Shown here: in pieces, positions 8,098 to 16,543 of the stretch
Position numbering within the stretch: the first letter of the stretch is position 1
Layout of the letters: every line of letters starts with the position of its first letter
Source: Leptospiraceae bacterium
GTDB lineage: Bacteria > Spirochaetota > Leptospiria > Leptospirales > Leptospiraceae
Reading direction: 5' to 3'
Assembly: GCA_016711485.1 (NCBI GenBank)
Contig: JADJSX010000017.1
Location: forward strand, 1 to 25,559
DNA: 25,559 bases
Position numbers and translations under genes: made by a program
Notes under the pieces: model-generated
The model's input: only the letters and a program-made list of their open reading frames with translations
What the model was told of the DNA's origin: nothing
Databases searched by the model: none

Positions 8098-8565
8098 ATG
8101 TATAAAAATTTGTTTTTTATTTCAATTGGGTTATGGATTATTGTTTTGGGAGTATTGGGAAAATTCTTTATTTTAGGAAGCACGTATCATTCTACAGATG
8201 GTAGGAGATATGTTGAATTATCCGCAGCGGAGAAAAATTTTATTCTTTTAGAAATGAGAGGACTTTTGACTTCACTAAATGGAGTTCTCGTGGGACTTGA
8301 CGCAAACGACAAAAAGAAAATGATTGAGTATGCAAGAAGTGCTGGAACAAGCGGGCACAATAATGTAGAATCGGGTCATGAGGCAATTATGCTAAAACTT
8401 CCCATTGAATTTAAAAAAATGGGAATGGGTTTACATAAGGATTTCGATTCCTTGGCACAGACTATCGAGGCAGGAGGTTCTGAAAAAGACATTGTAAAAA
8501 AACTAGCAACCATATCGGGTCAATGTGTCCAATGCCATGCCGGCTATCGTTTTTCTGCGGAATGA
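8098..8565 (+). CDS. membrane-anchored c-type cytochrome, cytochrome c'/c556-like
   Basis: A 155-aa protein. Residues 5-25 form a hydrophobic N-terminal anchor or uncleaved signal; the rest is helical and periplasmic. A single heme-binding motif CVQCH sits at residues 143-147, very near the C-terminus, as in the four-helix-bundle cytochrome c' / c556 family, and a Met in LEMRGLL (about residue 52) could be the distal ligand. GAAAGAGGA upstream of ATG 8098 is a plausible ribosome site. Its divergent neighbour is a cytochrome b561, and such b561-plus-c pairs are common electron-transfer couples. Members of the family bind NO or act as electron carriers; which applies here cannot be told from sequence. 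The whole four-gene set is carried as one attC-bounded cassette. Confidence 0.78.
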   Translation: MYKNLFFISIGLWIIVLGVLGKFFILGSTYHSTDGRRYVELSAAEKNFILLEMRGLLTSLNGVLVGLDANDKKKMIEYARSAGTSGHNNVESGHEAIMLKLPIEFKKMGMGLHKDFDSLAQTIEAGGSEKDIVKKLATISGQCVQCHAGYRFSAE

Positions 8566-9183
8566 TTGAAAGTTTTACTACGTTTATTTAAAAGCATCTC
8601 ATTATGAAATAAGCCTAATCCGATTTTGCTATACCCATTCTCAAAAGTATATTCTGAATTAAAATTGGATACTCTGCTTTCGCTAGAGCTGAGAATGGGG
8701 AATACCCCTTTTTAGAAAAATAGTGGAACTTAATTGCGAGAAGTGGTATTTAAGCTTTTAATTTGTAGAAAAGAATGGGAGAGAATTTTGGAAGAAGTTG
8801 GATGCAAATTACTAGAAAGAACAATTTTCTCCTTGGGAAAATATTCTAATAATAACAAGTCATGACAGTTCAATTAGTGTTTGGAAATATGAATTAAATT
8901 GAAATAGAAGGAAAGGTTTATTTCTTTAATTTTTACTAGATTTAAGAATGCTCTTACAGGCTAGAATCAATTAGCCATGTAAAAGGATATTTTTTTACAC
9001 GCCTAACGTTGGATTTGCGTAAATTGCTACAGAATAGAATTGACAAGCAACTTCGCAAACCCAACATATAAAAAGAATCGTATTGGGGAATGGAGTAAGT
9101 ATTACACTCGACATCGTGTCGAGACTGGTAATAGATAGAGGCGTTGGTTGAGGATTATAAGAAGTATGCGCACTTAAAAAACC
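8566..9183. other. non-coding tail of cassette 4 with possible degenerate core site
   Basis: About 600 bp without a convincing gene. At 8999-9012 CGCCTAACGTTGGA resembles the right end of an attC site. GTTGGATTTGCG (9008-9019) has a near-complement CGCAAACCCAAC at 9054-9065, echoing the cassette-end pairing seen elsewhere. A perfect hairpin CTCGACA-TCG-TGTCGAG follows at 9107-9123. The tail next to site 5, AAAAAACCGCATAAC, pairs partly with the start of this cassette, GTTATGCGGCATTTT. This could be a relic of an older, eroded cassette junction; evidence is weak. Confidence 0.35.
9107..9123. repeat. small hairpin motif, divergent copy
   Basis: CTCGACA (9107-9113), loop TCG, TGTCGAG (9117-9123): a perfect 7-bp stem sharing the GACATCGTGTC core with the hairpin at 15096-15129. 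Confidence 0.45.
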
Positions 9184-9470
9184 GCATAACAAAGAGTGAG
9201 CCACTGCGAAGCCACGAACCGATGTGGCTTCTTGCTCCGAGCCGGCTGGTTGTTTAAGTGAAACTTTTTAGTTTATTTGGAAAGTTAACGCAAGTCCAGT
9301 GCCTTCACTACTGTCACGAAACTTGCAGAAAAGAGCAAGTTTTCGCGCCATCCGTTCAGTCACAGGACTTGCTCGTTATACGTGTGGCTCGGAGACATGA
9401 CTTTTAAACTCAAAAGGTGCTACCGCACTTTCGAGTTTAAAAGTCACGTCGGCTACTCTAAACGTTAGGC
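9184..9470 (+). repeat. attC-like site 5 (divergent)
   Basis: R'' GCATAAC 9184-9190, R' GTTAGGC 9464-9470. The most divergent copy, yet pairing is kept: L'' GAGTGAGCC faces L' GGCTACTC instead of GAGTATCC/GGATACTC; hairpin A is GAAGCCAC/GTGGCTTC; axial stem CTCCGAGCC/GGCTCGGAG instead of CTCCAAGCC/GGCTTGGAG. The base changes occur on both arms, direct evidence of selection for the folded single strand. Hairpin B is the B2 form; hairpin C is TTTTAAACTC/GAGTTTAAAA. Confidence 0.86.
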
Positions 9471-9542
9471 GATATTTTTAGCAACTTTAAGAATGGATGT
9501 AAAATATTTCTATAAATTTGATTTTAAGAATTGGAGAAGAAT

Positions 9543-10049
9543 ATGGATGAAATGACAAATAAAATTATTGAAGAATGTACAAAAATTGTAAATGAACTTT
9601 TCGATGAAGATGAAGGATCAGACAAAATATGGACACAAAGATTTAAAAGGGGATTAGTAAAACTTGCTAAACAAAACGGATTTGCAGTTTATACAAGTGG
9701 TGTTGAAGATACTAGTAAAGATTGGAATGAGTGGTTATGGGATTTAGTTTGGGCAGAACAAAAATCAATTCCTGAGACGGGAGAAGAAATGATAATACAT
9801 CTACCATTAATCGCAGAAATAGAATGGAAAACTAGTTACGAAGAAATTTTGCAAGATTTTGAAAAATTGGTTTTTGGAATTGCTGATTATAAATTGTATA
9901 TTTTTACTAAAACTGAAAATCCCAAATCAATTTCAGATTTTTGTCGAACATTAAGGAATGAGATTAAATCTGATAAACATGGTAAATATTTATTATTGGG
10001 AATTCCATCTTTATATCAAGATAGAGAAATATATATTGATTCCTTTTGA
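9543..10049 (+). CDS. unknown soluble protein, single-gene cassette
   Basis: The start at ATG 9543 is chosen because GGAG (9533-9536) lies 6 bases upstream; the frame is also open from TTG 9531. The 168-aa protein is acidic and soluble, with no signal peptide. It has a distinctive stretch DTSKDWNEWLWDLVWAEQ (about 57-74) followed by IIHLPLIAEIEWKTSYEEILQDFEKL (84-109). A D...ExEWK arrangement is loosely reminiscent of the PD-(D/E)XK nuclease core, but the order and spacing are not good enough to assign it. I do not recognise the family. It is the only gene in its cassette and about 120 bp upstream of site 6; its function could be in defence, as for its neighbours, but there is no direct evidence. 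Confidence 0.72.
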   Translation: MDEMTNKIIEECTKIVNELFDEDEGSDKIWTQRFKRGLVKLAKQNGFAVYTSGVEDTSKDWNEWLWDLVWAEQKSIPETGEEMIIHLPLIAEIEWKTSYEEILQDFEKLVFGIADYKLYIFTKTENPKSISDFCRTLRNEIKSDKHGKYLLLGIPSLYQDREIYIDSF

Positions 10050-10169
10050 TTTTAAATTTATTTTTGAACTAGTAAGTATTATTTAAATGAATGATTTTCT
10101 TTTCGTAAATATAAAATTGGAATATAGCTATTAGAAAAATTATTTATGAATGAAATAGCTAAAAACATC

Positions 10170-10467
10170 GCCTAACTGCGAGTATCCACTGCGGTAACGC
10201 ACTATGTTCGGATGCTGTGCGTCACCTTGCTCCAAGCAGGCAAAGTCGTGTTAGTCAAACTTTGTAGTATTTTTGTTGAACTTACGCAAGTCCCGTGCCT
10301 TCGTTCCGGTCACAAAGCTTGCAAGAGAATAATGCAAGTTTTGCGCCCTACACTCAGTCACGGGACTTGCTAGTAATTGGTCGGCTTGGAGACATGACTT
10401 TGAAACTCAAAAGGTGCTACCGCACTTTCGAGTTTCAAAGTCACGTCGGATACTCTTAACGTTAGGT
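10170..10467 (+). repeat. attC-like site 6
   Basis: R'' GCCTAAC 10170-10176, R' GTTAGGT 10461-10467. Hairpin A is AACGCAC/GTGCGTC. The inner axial stem is a full match here (GCAAGTCCCGTG with CACGGGACTTGC), where other copies have one A-G mismatch. Upstream flank GCTAAAAACATCGCCTAAC pairs with GTTAGGCGATATTTTTAGC after site 5, with a single mismatch at position 11. Confidence 0.88.
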
Positions 10468-10694
10468 GACATTTTTTGCTTAGACTTTTTCCTATTACCG
10501 CCCCATTGCTTTACTGGTATAGGTGCCTTCGACGTCCGTGTCTCAGGCAAAATCATGTTGACAGAAAATAAAGAAATAAATAAGGTTTTTCTATGTTTAC
10601 TAAAGGTGTATAGAGAAAAAGATTCAAGAATTGATCGAAAATTAAAAGAAAAATTGAATTTAATTAAAACTTCTGAATAGGAATTAGAAACCAA
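10468..10694. other. leader region of cassette 6
   Basis: Contains the small hairpin motif at 10524-10549 and a possible 41-aa ORF at 10555-10680 (MLTENKEINKVFLCLLKVYREKD...). The ORF has no clear ribosome site and I see no family. The promoter for the restriction-modification operon at 10695 should lie here, but no confident -35/-10 pair is visible. Confidence 0.35.
10524..10549. repeat. small hairpin motif, copy 2
   Basis: TGCCT-TC-GACGTCCGTGTC-TC-AGGCA: outer stem TGCCT/AGGCA, inner GAC/GTC. It has the same core as the copies at 6216 and 15096, but the outer stem changed on both sides. Confidence 0.5.
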
Positions 10695-13685
10695 ATGAAC
10701 CCAAAAGATATTATTTCCCAGAAAGTTGAAGACTTTGCTAAGAATGAAAAAGTTTATAAAAGTAAGGACTTTCAGGAAACGGAAGCAAGAAATAGATTTA
10801 TTGATCCACTCTTTGAAGCACTTGGTTGGAATTTGAATCAAACTAATATTCCAAAAAAACTTTGGGATGTTCATAGAGAGTATTCTCAGAAGGATAATTC
10901 AAGCACGAAGAAACCAGATTACGCATTTAGGGTTGATGCAAAATTAAAATTCTTTGTAGAAGCAAAAGCACCTCATGTTCCACTCACCGACAAAGACCCT
11001 GTGTTCCAAGCAAAACGTTATGCGTATTCCACAAACGGTAAGGCACCTATCATTATCCTCACAGACTTTGAAGAGTTTCGTGTATTCAATGCCTTACAAA
11101 AGCCTAATTATGATAATCCGTTACAAGGAGTATTAAAAGAATTTGATTTCAAGTATGTAGATTATTTGGATAAGTGGGATTTGCTTGTAGAAAATTTTTC
11201 AAGAGAAGCTGTGCTTTCTGGAAGCTTAGATAGACTGAGAGGAAAAATTTCTAAGAGCACAAAAAAATTAGATGAAGAATTTTTAGATGAGATGATTGCT
11301 TGGCGGGAAAACTTAGCCAAACATATTGCTATTAAAAATGAATCTTTGACTGTAGATGAATTAAACGAAGCAGTCCAAAGAATTTTAGACCGGCTAATCT
11401 TTATTCGCCAGTTGGAAGATAGAAATATAGTCGATGAAAATACTCTTTTTGGTTTTGCTAAAAAAGAAAATCTTTATAAAGAAATTCTTCCTCTCTTCGG
11501 TGAGTTAAATGGAAAATACAACGGACTTTTATTCAAACCACATTTTAGTGAAAAGCTAATTGTAGAAGACAAAATCATAAAAGATGTAATAAAAGATTTG
11601 TGCTACCCTCGTTCTCCTTTCCAATTCGATGTAATTGAACCAGAAATTTTAGGTAGGATTTATGAGAAATTTTTAGGCTCAAAAATACGATTAACTGTTG
11701 GGCACCAAGCAAAAGTTGAAGAAAAACCAGAAGTCGTTCATGCAAATGGAGTATACTACACACCTGAATACATTGTCAATTACATCGTGAAGGAAACGGT
11801 TGGCAAGAAAACCGAAAACAAAACTCCAGAAGAAATTTCTAAAATTAAAATCCTAGATCCAGCTTGTGGAAGCGGTAGTTTTCTGTTAGGCGCATATCAA
11901 TATCTATTGAATTGGCATGTTGATTATTACAAATCCAAAATCATAGTTCATAAACCAGAAGCAAATGGAATCGACTCTTCTAAAAAGAAAAATTCCATTC
12001 CCACCAAATTTAAAGATGATTTCTTTTTTGATGCAGATGGAGAAGTAAAACTCACAACAAAAAAGAAAGGAGAGATTCTCGTAAACAATATCTTTGGAGT
12101 AGACATTGACCGTGAGGCGACAGAGGTTGCAATACTTAGTCTCTATCTCAAACTATTAGAAGAAGGATTGGATGAGGACGGATATTTATTTCTAAAAGGT
12201 AAAGTTCTTCCCGACATGACAAACAATATCAAGTGCGGGAATAGTTTGATTAGCCGCGAAGATTTATTTTCAAATAATATGTTTGGCATTACCGATATAA
12301 AAGCTTTTGATTGGAAGAAAGAATTTCCATTCAATGGATTTGATTGTATCATAGGCAATCCGCCATATATTAAAACACAAGAGATGCAAAAGTTCCAACC
12401 GGAAGTAGTTGAGTTGTATAAAAAGATTTTTACATCCGGTAAAGCAGGTAATTTAGATATATACGTTCTATTCATTGAAAAGGGATTACAGTTGTTAAGC
12501 GAAGATGGATTGCTTGGATATATTTGTCCTCATAAATTTTTTAATTCAAATTATGGAGTAGCAATTAGAAATATTGTAAAAGAAAAAAGGAATATTCAGA
12601 AAATACTGCATTTTGGAGTAAATCAAATATTTGAAAATGCTACAACCTATACTTGCCTTTTATTCTTAGGACAAAATGCAAACGTTGATTTTGATTATTT
12701 TGAATTCAAAAGTGAAACAAAGGAAATGCAAGAAAAAGTAGAAAAAGGAATAAACTACTTTCCAGTTGAATTTACTAAATTATCCCAAGAAAATTGGGTG
12801 TTTGTAAATTCTGAAAATGATTCCTTTCTAGATACGATGTGTAAAGGTAATTCACTGCTAGAAGAAATTACTACAAATATTTTTCAAGGTCCAAAAGCAG
12901 GAGCCGATCCAGTTTTTATTATTAAAATGATTAAGGAAGGTAGTAAAGTAAGTGAATGTTACTCGTCTACTATTGGTGTAAATTTTAAAATAGAAAACTC
13001 AATCATTAAGCCATATGTAAAGGGAAAGTTTATAAAAAGATATTCTATTGATAGAAATGATGAGTATATAATATTCCCATATTCACAAGATGGAAAATTA
13101 ATCGAAGAAAATAATCTAAGAGATAAATACCCGTTAGCCTATGAATACTTATCAAATAAAGAGAATAAAAAAATTCTTTTAGCCAGAGAAGAGGGAAGAT
13201 TTAAAAATATTTGGTGGTCATACAGTCGTCCACAAAATATGCAAATACTAAATAGCTTCAAACTTTTAACTCCATTCAATGCGTTTAATGCTTCTTATTC
13301 TCTGGATGATAAAGGAGATTTTATTTTTAGCGCCGGAGTTTCAGGAGCTTACGGAATTCTTCTTAAAAAGGAACTCAATATTTCTTATTATTATTTATTA
13401 GGTCTTTTAAACTCAAAACCTTTAGATCGATTTTTGAAAACTATATCAACCGCTTTAAGGGGAGCTTATTATTCCTACGAAAATAAATACATTCGCCAAC
13501 TCCCTATCTACATTCCAGACTCATCGGATAAGGAAAAGTATCCGCTAACACAAAAAATCGAAGAGTTGGTAAAACAAATTTTAGAATTACAAAAGAAAGG
13601 CAAAACTGAGGATGCTGAATTTCTGGAAAAAAAGATTGATGAAATGGTGGAAAAGTTGTATGGGGTTAAAGGAACAAATGAATAA
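10695..13685 (+). CDS. type IIG restriction-modification enzyme (Eco57I-like)
   Basis: A 996-aa single-chain restriction and methylation enzyme. The N-terminal nuclease domain shows PD at 74-75 and VEAKAP with E89 and K91, a PD-(D/E)XK active site. A helical linker (about 190-340) leads to the gamma-class N6-adenine methylase domain with SAM motif DPACGSGS at 388-395 and catalytic NPPY at 555-558. From about 600 on comes a TaqI-type target-recognition domain and, at the C-terminus, a Lys/Glu-rich coiled segment. Length and order match the Eco57I/type IIG family, which cuts and methylates at the same asymmetric site. The gene looks intact. Its last codons overlap the start of the HEPN-like gene (ATGAATAA), so they are translationally coupled. 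The recognition sequence cannot be read from the protein. Confidence 0.92.
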   Translation: MNPKDIISQKVEDFAKNEKVYKSKDFQETEARNRFIDPLFEALGWNLNQTNIPKKLWDVHREYSQKDNSSTKKPDYAFRVDAKLKFFVEAKAPHVPLTDKDPVFQAKRYAYSTNGKAPIIILTDFEEFRVFNALQKPNYDNPLQGVLKEFDFKYVDYLDKWDLLVENFSREAVLSGSLDRLRGKISKSTKKLDEEFLDEMIAWRENLAKHIAIKNESLTVDELNEAVQRILDRLIFIRQLEDRNIVDENTLFGFAKKENLYKEILPLFGELNGKYNGLLFKPHFSEKLIVEDKIIKDVIKDLCYPRSPFQFDVIEPEILGRIYEKFLGSKIRLTVGHQAKVEEKPEVVHANGVYYTPEYIVNYIVKETVGKKTENKTPEEISKIKILDPACGSGSFLLGAYQYLLNWHVDYYKSKIIVHKPEANGIDSSKKKNSIPTKFKDDFFFDADGEVKLTTKKKGEILVNNIFGVDIDREATEVAILSLYLKLLEEGLDEDGYLFLKGKVLPDMTNNIKCGNSLISREDLFSNNMFGITDIKAFDWKKEFPFNGFDCIIGNPPYIKTQEMQKFQPEVVELYKKIFTSGKAGNLDIYVLFIEKGLQLLSEDGLLGYICPHKFFNSNYGVAIRNIVKEKRNIQKILHFGVNQIFENATTYTCLLFLGQNANVDFDYFEFKSETKEMQEKVEKGINYFPVEFTKLSQENWVFVNSENDSFLDTMCKGNSLLEEITTNIFQGPKAGADPVFIIKMIKEGSKVSECYSSTIGVNFKIENSIIKPYVKGKFIKRYSIDRNDEYIIFPYSQDGKLIEENNLRDKYPLAYEYLSNKENKKILLAREEGRFKNIWWSYSRPQNMQILNSFKLLTPFNAFNASYSLDDKGDFIFSAGVSGAYGILLKKELNISYYYLLGLLNSKPLDRFLKTISTALRGAYYSYENKYIRQLPIYIPDSSDKEKYPLTQKIEELVKQILELQKKGKTEDAEFLEKKIDEMVEKLYGVKGTNE

Positions 13686-14517
13686 AGTGGGAAAAATGGA
13701 TGATGCGATATATTTTGATTTTATTCTGCCAACAGCTAAAGAGCATGATGATTTTTCGAATCAATTCCCTATTGATGAAATTTTAGATTTATTAAAACCA
13801 TATGTAAATCCTACAATGTCTATAAATCCATTCAACCATGCCAGCCTTCAAGAATCAGAAATGCAATCCGTTTTAAATACTTGGTATTCTAATGTTGAAA
13901 CTTTACTTTTTGATATTAAACATGCTTATGGATTTCTTTTGTTTTTTTATAATGCTGGGATTCCTGATGAAAGAGTAACCGGTTCTGGTACAGAATCAAA
14001 TAAATATTTTCCAGATTTTAAACACCAAGACTGGTATAATCAAAAATCATTTCGATTTTACGCCGAAATCATTATTTCAAAAATCTTTTCTGTATTAGAT
14101 AATTATGGTATGATTCTCTTTTTTCATTATGATAAGGATTTTATAATTAATCAATTTTTATTGCAAGATTCCAATAAAAAAAAGCAAAATATTTATTTTT
14201 ACACTCCAATAAAAGACTCAAAGTTAAAAATGGATGCATTAGTTAGAAAAAAGTTGCAATTGATTTTAGACAATGAAGTATATAAAAAAACAAAAATAAT
14301 TAGAAATGATATTGTTCACAATAAAACACCTTTGAAACTATCAAGTAATTTAGCCTTTGTGAAAAGTGAGAATGGATTTGGTATGGGATTAAAAATTGAT
14401 TATATAAAATCTAAAGAAGTATTTGAAATTATAGAAAATCTAATAAATGATGTATTAATCGAGTCTACAAAAAATATTTTTTCAGAACAAGGGGCAACAC
14501 ACAATGAGAGCAATTGA
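13678..14517 (+). CDS. HEPN-like protein in restriction-modification operon
   Basis: The start is set at ATG 13678 because it overlaps the preceding stop and AAAGGA lies at ribosome-site distance; the longer frame from 13612 runs inside the upstream gene. The 279-aa protein is mostly helical. IIRNDIVHNKTP contains R209-x4-H214, the RX4-6H motif of HEPN domains, which in many defence and toxin systems is an RNase active site. The pattern of long helices before it (residues 60-140) and the size are compatible with the Cthe_2314-type HEPN family, but I am not certain. It lies between a type IIG enzyme and a toxin-antitoxin pair, overlapping both, so it is probably a working part of this operon: an abortive backup if restriction fails is one possibility, not shown. 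Confidence 0.65.
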   Translation: MNKVGKMDDAIYFDFILPTAKEHDDFSNQFPIDEILDLLKPYVNPTMSINPFNHASLQESEMQSVLNTWYSNVETLLFDIKHAYGFLLFFYNAGIPDERVTGSGTESNKYFPDFKHQDWYNQKSFRFYAEIIISKIFSVLDNYGMILFFHYDKDFIINQFLLQDSNKKKQNIYFYTPIKDSKLKMDALVRKKLQLILDNEVYKKTKIIRNDIVHNKTPLKLSSNLAFVKSENGFGMGLKIDYIKSKEVFEIIENLINDVLIESTKNIFSEQGATHNESN

Positions 14518-14794
14518 AACAATAATGGATGTAAAGGAAAACGGTGAGTTTTTTCTACACTTTCCGAGAGAAGTAAAACCCGGACGATATAAAGTTGTAG
14601 TCGTAGTCGAAGACGAATTGATTGGAGAAGAATACGAATTATCCCCTGAAATAGACAAGGCATACAAAGCAGAGATTGACAGGCGACTTGATGAAATGAA
14701 AAGAAATCCGCATCCTGGATTTACGATGAAAGAAGTTGTTGATGAGTTGGAGGTAGAGCTTGGAAGAAAAATACAAACTAGAACCATCAGCTAA
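14504..14794 (+). CDS. antitoxin of ParE/RelE-type module
   Basis: A 96-aa protein starting inside the end of the HEPN-like gene, with GGGG upstream at 14491-14494. The N-terminal half (VKENGEFFLHFPREVKPGRYKVVVVVED) is beta-rich. The C-terminal half (YKAEIDRRLDEMKRNPHPGFTMKEVVDELE) resembles the helix of the 'addiction module component' antitoxins, which wraps around a RelE/ParE-type toxin. It overlaps the downstream toxin gene by 35 bp, the usual antitoxin-first order. It is expected to neutralise the toxin at 14760 and perhaps to repress the operon, though a clear DNA-binding domain is not visible. Confidence 0.75.
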   Translation: MRAIETIMDVKENGEFFLHFPREVKPGRYKVVVVVEDELIGEEYELSPEIDKAYKAEIDRRLDEMKRNPHPGFTMKEVVDELEVELGRKIQTRTIS

Positions 14795-15065
14795 AAAAGA
14801 TATTAAAGAATCAGTAGTCTACTACGAGGAAAAAAAGGAAGGTCTAGGTGGAGAATTTATTGATGAAGTAAATTTAAAAATACAAGAGATTGCAGAAAAA
14901 CCGGAGAAGTATCCTCTTTTTCATAAAGAAGCAAGAAAAGCATCTTTAAAAAGATTTCCTTTTAATATTATTTATGGAATCAAAGACGCTTTTATTTCTA
15001 TTATAGGTGTATGGCATAAGAGTAGAGACCCAAATCAATTAGAAAAAAGAATTGATGATGAATAA
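14760..15065 (+). CDS. ParE/RelE-family toxin
   Basis: A 101-aa basic protein beginning at TTG 14760 within the antitoxin gene. It has the family pattern: YKLEPSAKKDIKESVVYYEEKKEGLGGEFIDEV at the N-terminus, IAEKPEKYPLFHKEARKASLKRFPFNIIYGI in the middle and VWHKSRDPNQLEKR at the C-terminus (the HxxRdP ending typical of ParE-like toxins). Such proteins poison gyrase (ParE) or cleave mRNA at the ribosome (RelE); the ParE-like ending makes the former a reasonable guess. It is the last gene of a four-gene overlapping operon and is followed by a strong hairpin at 15096. Toxin-antitoxin cassettes are thought to stabilise integron arrays, which fits this setting. Confidence 0.85.
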   Translation: MEEKYKLEPSAKKDIKESVVYYEEKKEGLGGEFIDEVNLKIQEIAEKPEKYPLFHKEARKASLKRFPFNIIYGIKDAFISIIGVWHKSRDPNQLEKRIDDE

Positions 15066-15095
15066 GTATTACAAGTAGAACTGTAAAGTAATAGG

Positions 15096-15129
15096 AAACC
15101 AGCCTTCGACATCGTGTCTCGGCTGGTTT
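15096..15129 (+). terminator. hairpin after toxin gene, also small hairpin motif copy 3
   Basis: AAACCAGCC (15096-15104) pairs with GGCTGGTTT (15121-15129); inside, GACA/TGTC. It lies 30 bp after the operon's last stop, so it could end transcription, although no long U-tract follows. Its core (TTCGACATCGTGTCTC) is shared with 6216 and 10524. Confidence 0.5.
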
Positions 15130-15173
15130 GAAATATGGGGCGAACTTTTTAGTAGTAGATGCAAAAAACGATC

Positions 15174-15474
15174 ACCTAACTGCGAGTATCCACTGCGGAG
15201 GTGAACTATGTTCGGATGCTGTTCACCTCCTTGCTCCAAGCCGGCTTAGTTGTGTTAGTCAAACTTTGTAGTATTTTGTTGAACTTATGCAAGTCCAGTG
15301 CCTTCGTTCCGGTCACAAAACTTGCAAGAGAATAATGCAAGTTTTGCGCCCTACACTCAGTCACAGGACATTGCTAGTAGTTGGTCGGCTCGGAGACATT
15401 GAGAAAATGGAAAGAAAAATGCTTGGGGCATTTTCTTCCCATTTTCTCAACGTCGGATACTCTTAACGTTATGC
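15174..15474 (+). repeat. attC-like site 7
   Basis: R'' ACCTAAC 15174-15180, R' GTTATGC 15468-15474. Hairpin A GGAGGTGAAC/GTTCACCTCC, hairpin B1, hairpin C2 (GAGAAAATGG/CCATTTTCTC). Upstream flank GCAAAAAACGATCACCTAAC pairs with GTTAGGTGACATTTTTTGC after site 6, with a bulge and one mismatch at position 11. Confidence 0.88.
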
Positions 15475-16187
15475 GCAATGCCTCGCTATATTTCATTTAG
15501 TTAATCCAACAGATTGTAGAAGAATGGAAAAAGATTGTTTTTTATGGCTGGATTCGAAAAATAATGTGAAACGCAGGATTTACGATTGTTCTAAATAAAA
15601 TTGAAAGGAGTTCTGATTTTGGACTTTTATTATGAGAAATACAGATTAGAAATTTGAAAGACGTAGTAATTACTTTTAAGATGACGGAAATAGATTTTGC
15701 AGTATTGAAAAGGATTAGCTTTTAAATATAAGCTGGATAATAAGAATTATCCGAGACTCTTTTGGTATTTTAAGAACTGCTTTGTATCTTTAAGTTTAAA
15801 AATTAAATAAAAATATAAGAATAAAAATATTAAATATAAGCTGGATAATAAGAATTATCCGAAACTTTATTGGTATTTTAAGAATTACTATTAGAATCAA
15901 ACAAGTTGCACTTTTGGTTTAAGTATGACTGAATAGAATTCTTCAATTGACTTTCTATTTCTAAGTTTGCCCGCATAGAATTATGAAACATTTTTTGATT
16001 CTAAGCCTTCCTATTTATTTGTAGAAAGAAATTTTCAAGAATCGCATTAACTTAAAGTTTTTTTAGTTGAAGTTTTTTATCATAGGTAAACATATAGTAA
16101 ACGCGTGGACGGAAATTACTTGCTAGATTTTATCGAGTTACGAGTTTAGTTCTTGTCAGATTTTATCGGAGTCGCATGAGGCAAAGC
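15475..16187 (+). repeat. non-coding cassette, copy 1
   Basis: A 713-bp cassette body with no ORF over 60 codons, nearly identical to 17724-18436, 20173-20885, 21184-21895 and 25432 to the window end. Inside, a ~58-bp segment is repeated 108 bp apart (15723-15780 and 15831-15888), each holding the hairpin GGATAAT-AAGA-ATTATCC. A ribosome-site-like GAAAGGAG occurs at 15603-15610 but only short frames follow. Ends GCAATGCCTCGC and GAGGCAAAGC form the cassette-end inverted repeat. Candidates: a small RNA, a promoter cassette or a decayed gene. Confidence 0.8.
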
Positions 16188-16485
16188 GCATAACTGCGAG
16201 TATCCACTGCGGTAACGGACTATATCGGAAGCTGTCCGTCACCTTGCTCCAAGCCGGCATAGTTGTATTAGCCACACTTTGTAGTATTTTTGTTGAACTT
16301 ACGCAAGTCCAGTGCCTTCGTTCCGGTCACAAAACTTGCAGAGAAGATAATGCAAGTTTTGCGCCCTACACTCAGTCACGGGACTTGCTAGTATTAGTAC
16401 GGCTTGGAGACATGACTTTGAAACTCAAAAGGTGCTACCGCACTTTCGAGTTTCAAAGTCACGTCGGATACTCTTTACGTTAGGT
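16188..16485 (+). repeat. attC-like site 8
   Basis: R'' GCATAAC 16188-16194, R' GTTAGGT 16479-16485. Hairpin A AACGGAC/GTCCGTC, hairpin B1 (loop changed to GAGAAGATAA), hairpin C TTTGAAACTC/GAGTTTCAAA; spacer TTTAC. It belongs to a non-coding cassette, yet its modules differ from those behind the other copies. Confidence 0.88.
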
Positions 16486-16543
16486 GAAATAACCGGCAAA
16501 ATTTATATTTGAAATTACTTCAGAAATAGAAAAAGGAAAAAAT

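Noticed and set aside
12143..12475. Minus-strand ORFs inside the type IIG gene and the DUF262 gene (11575-11763, 12143-12475, 22604-23092)
   Set aside because: They are antisense to long, clearly recognised coding regions and have no family resemblance.
15523..15597. Short ORF MEKDCFLWLDSKNNVKRRIYDCSK in the non-coding cassette
   Set aside because: Copies at 17773 and 25480 have one A fewer and lose the frame, so coding is not conserved.
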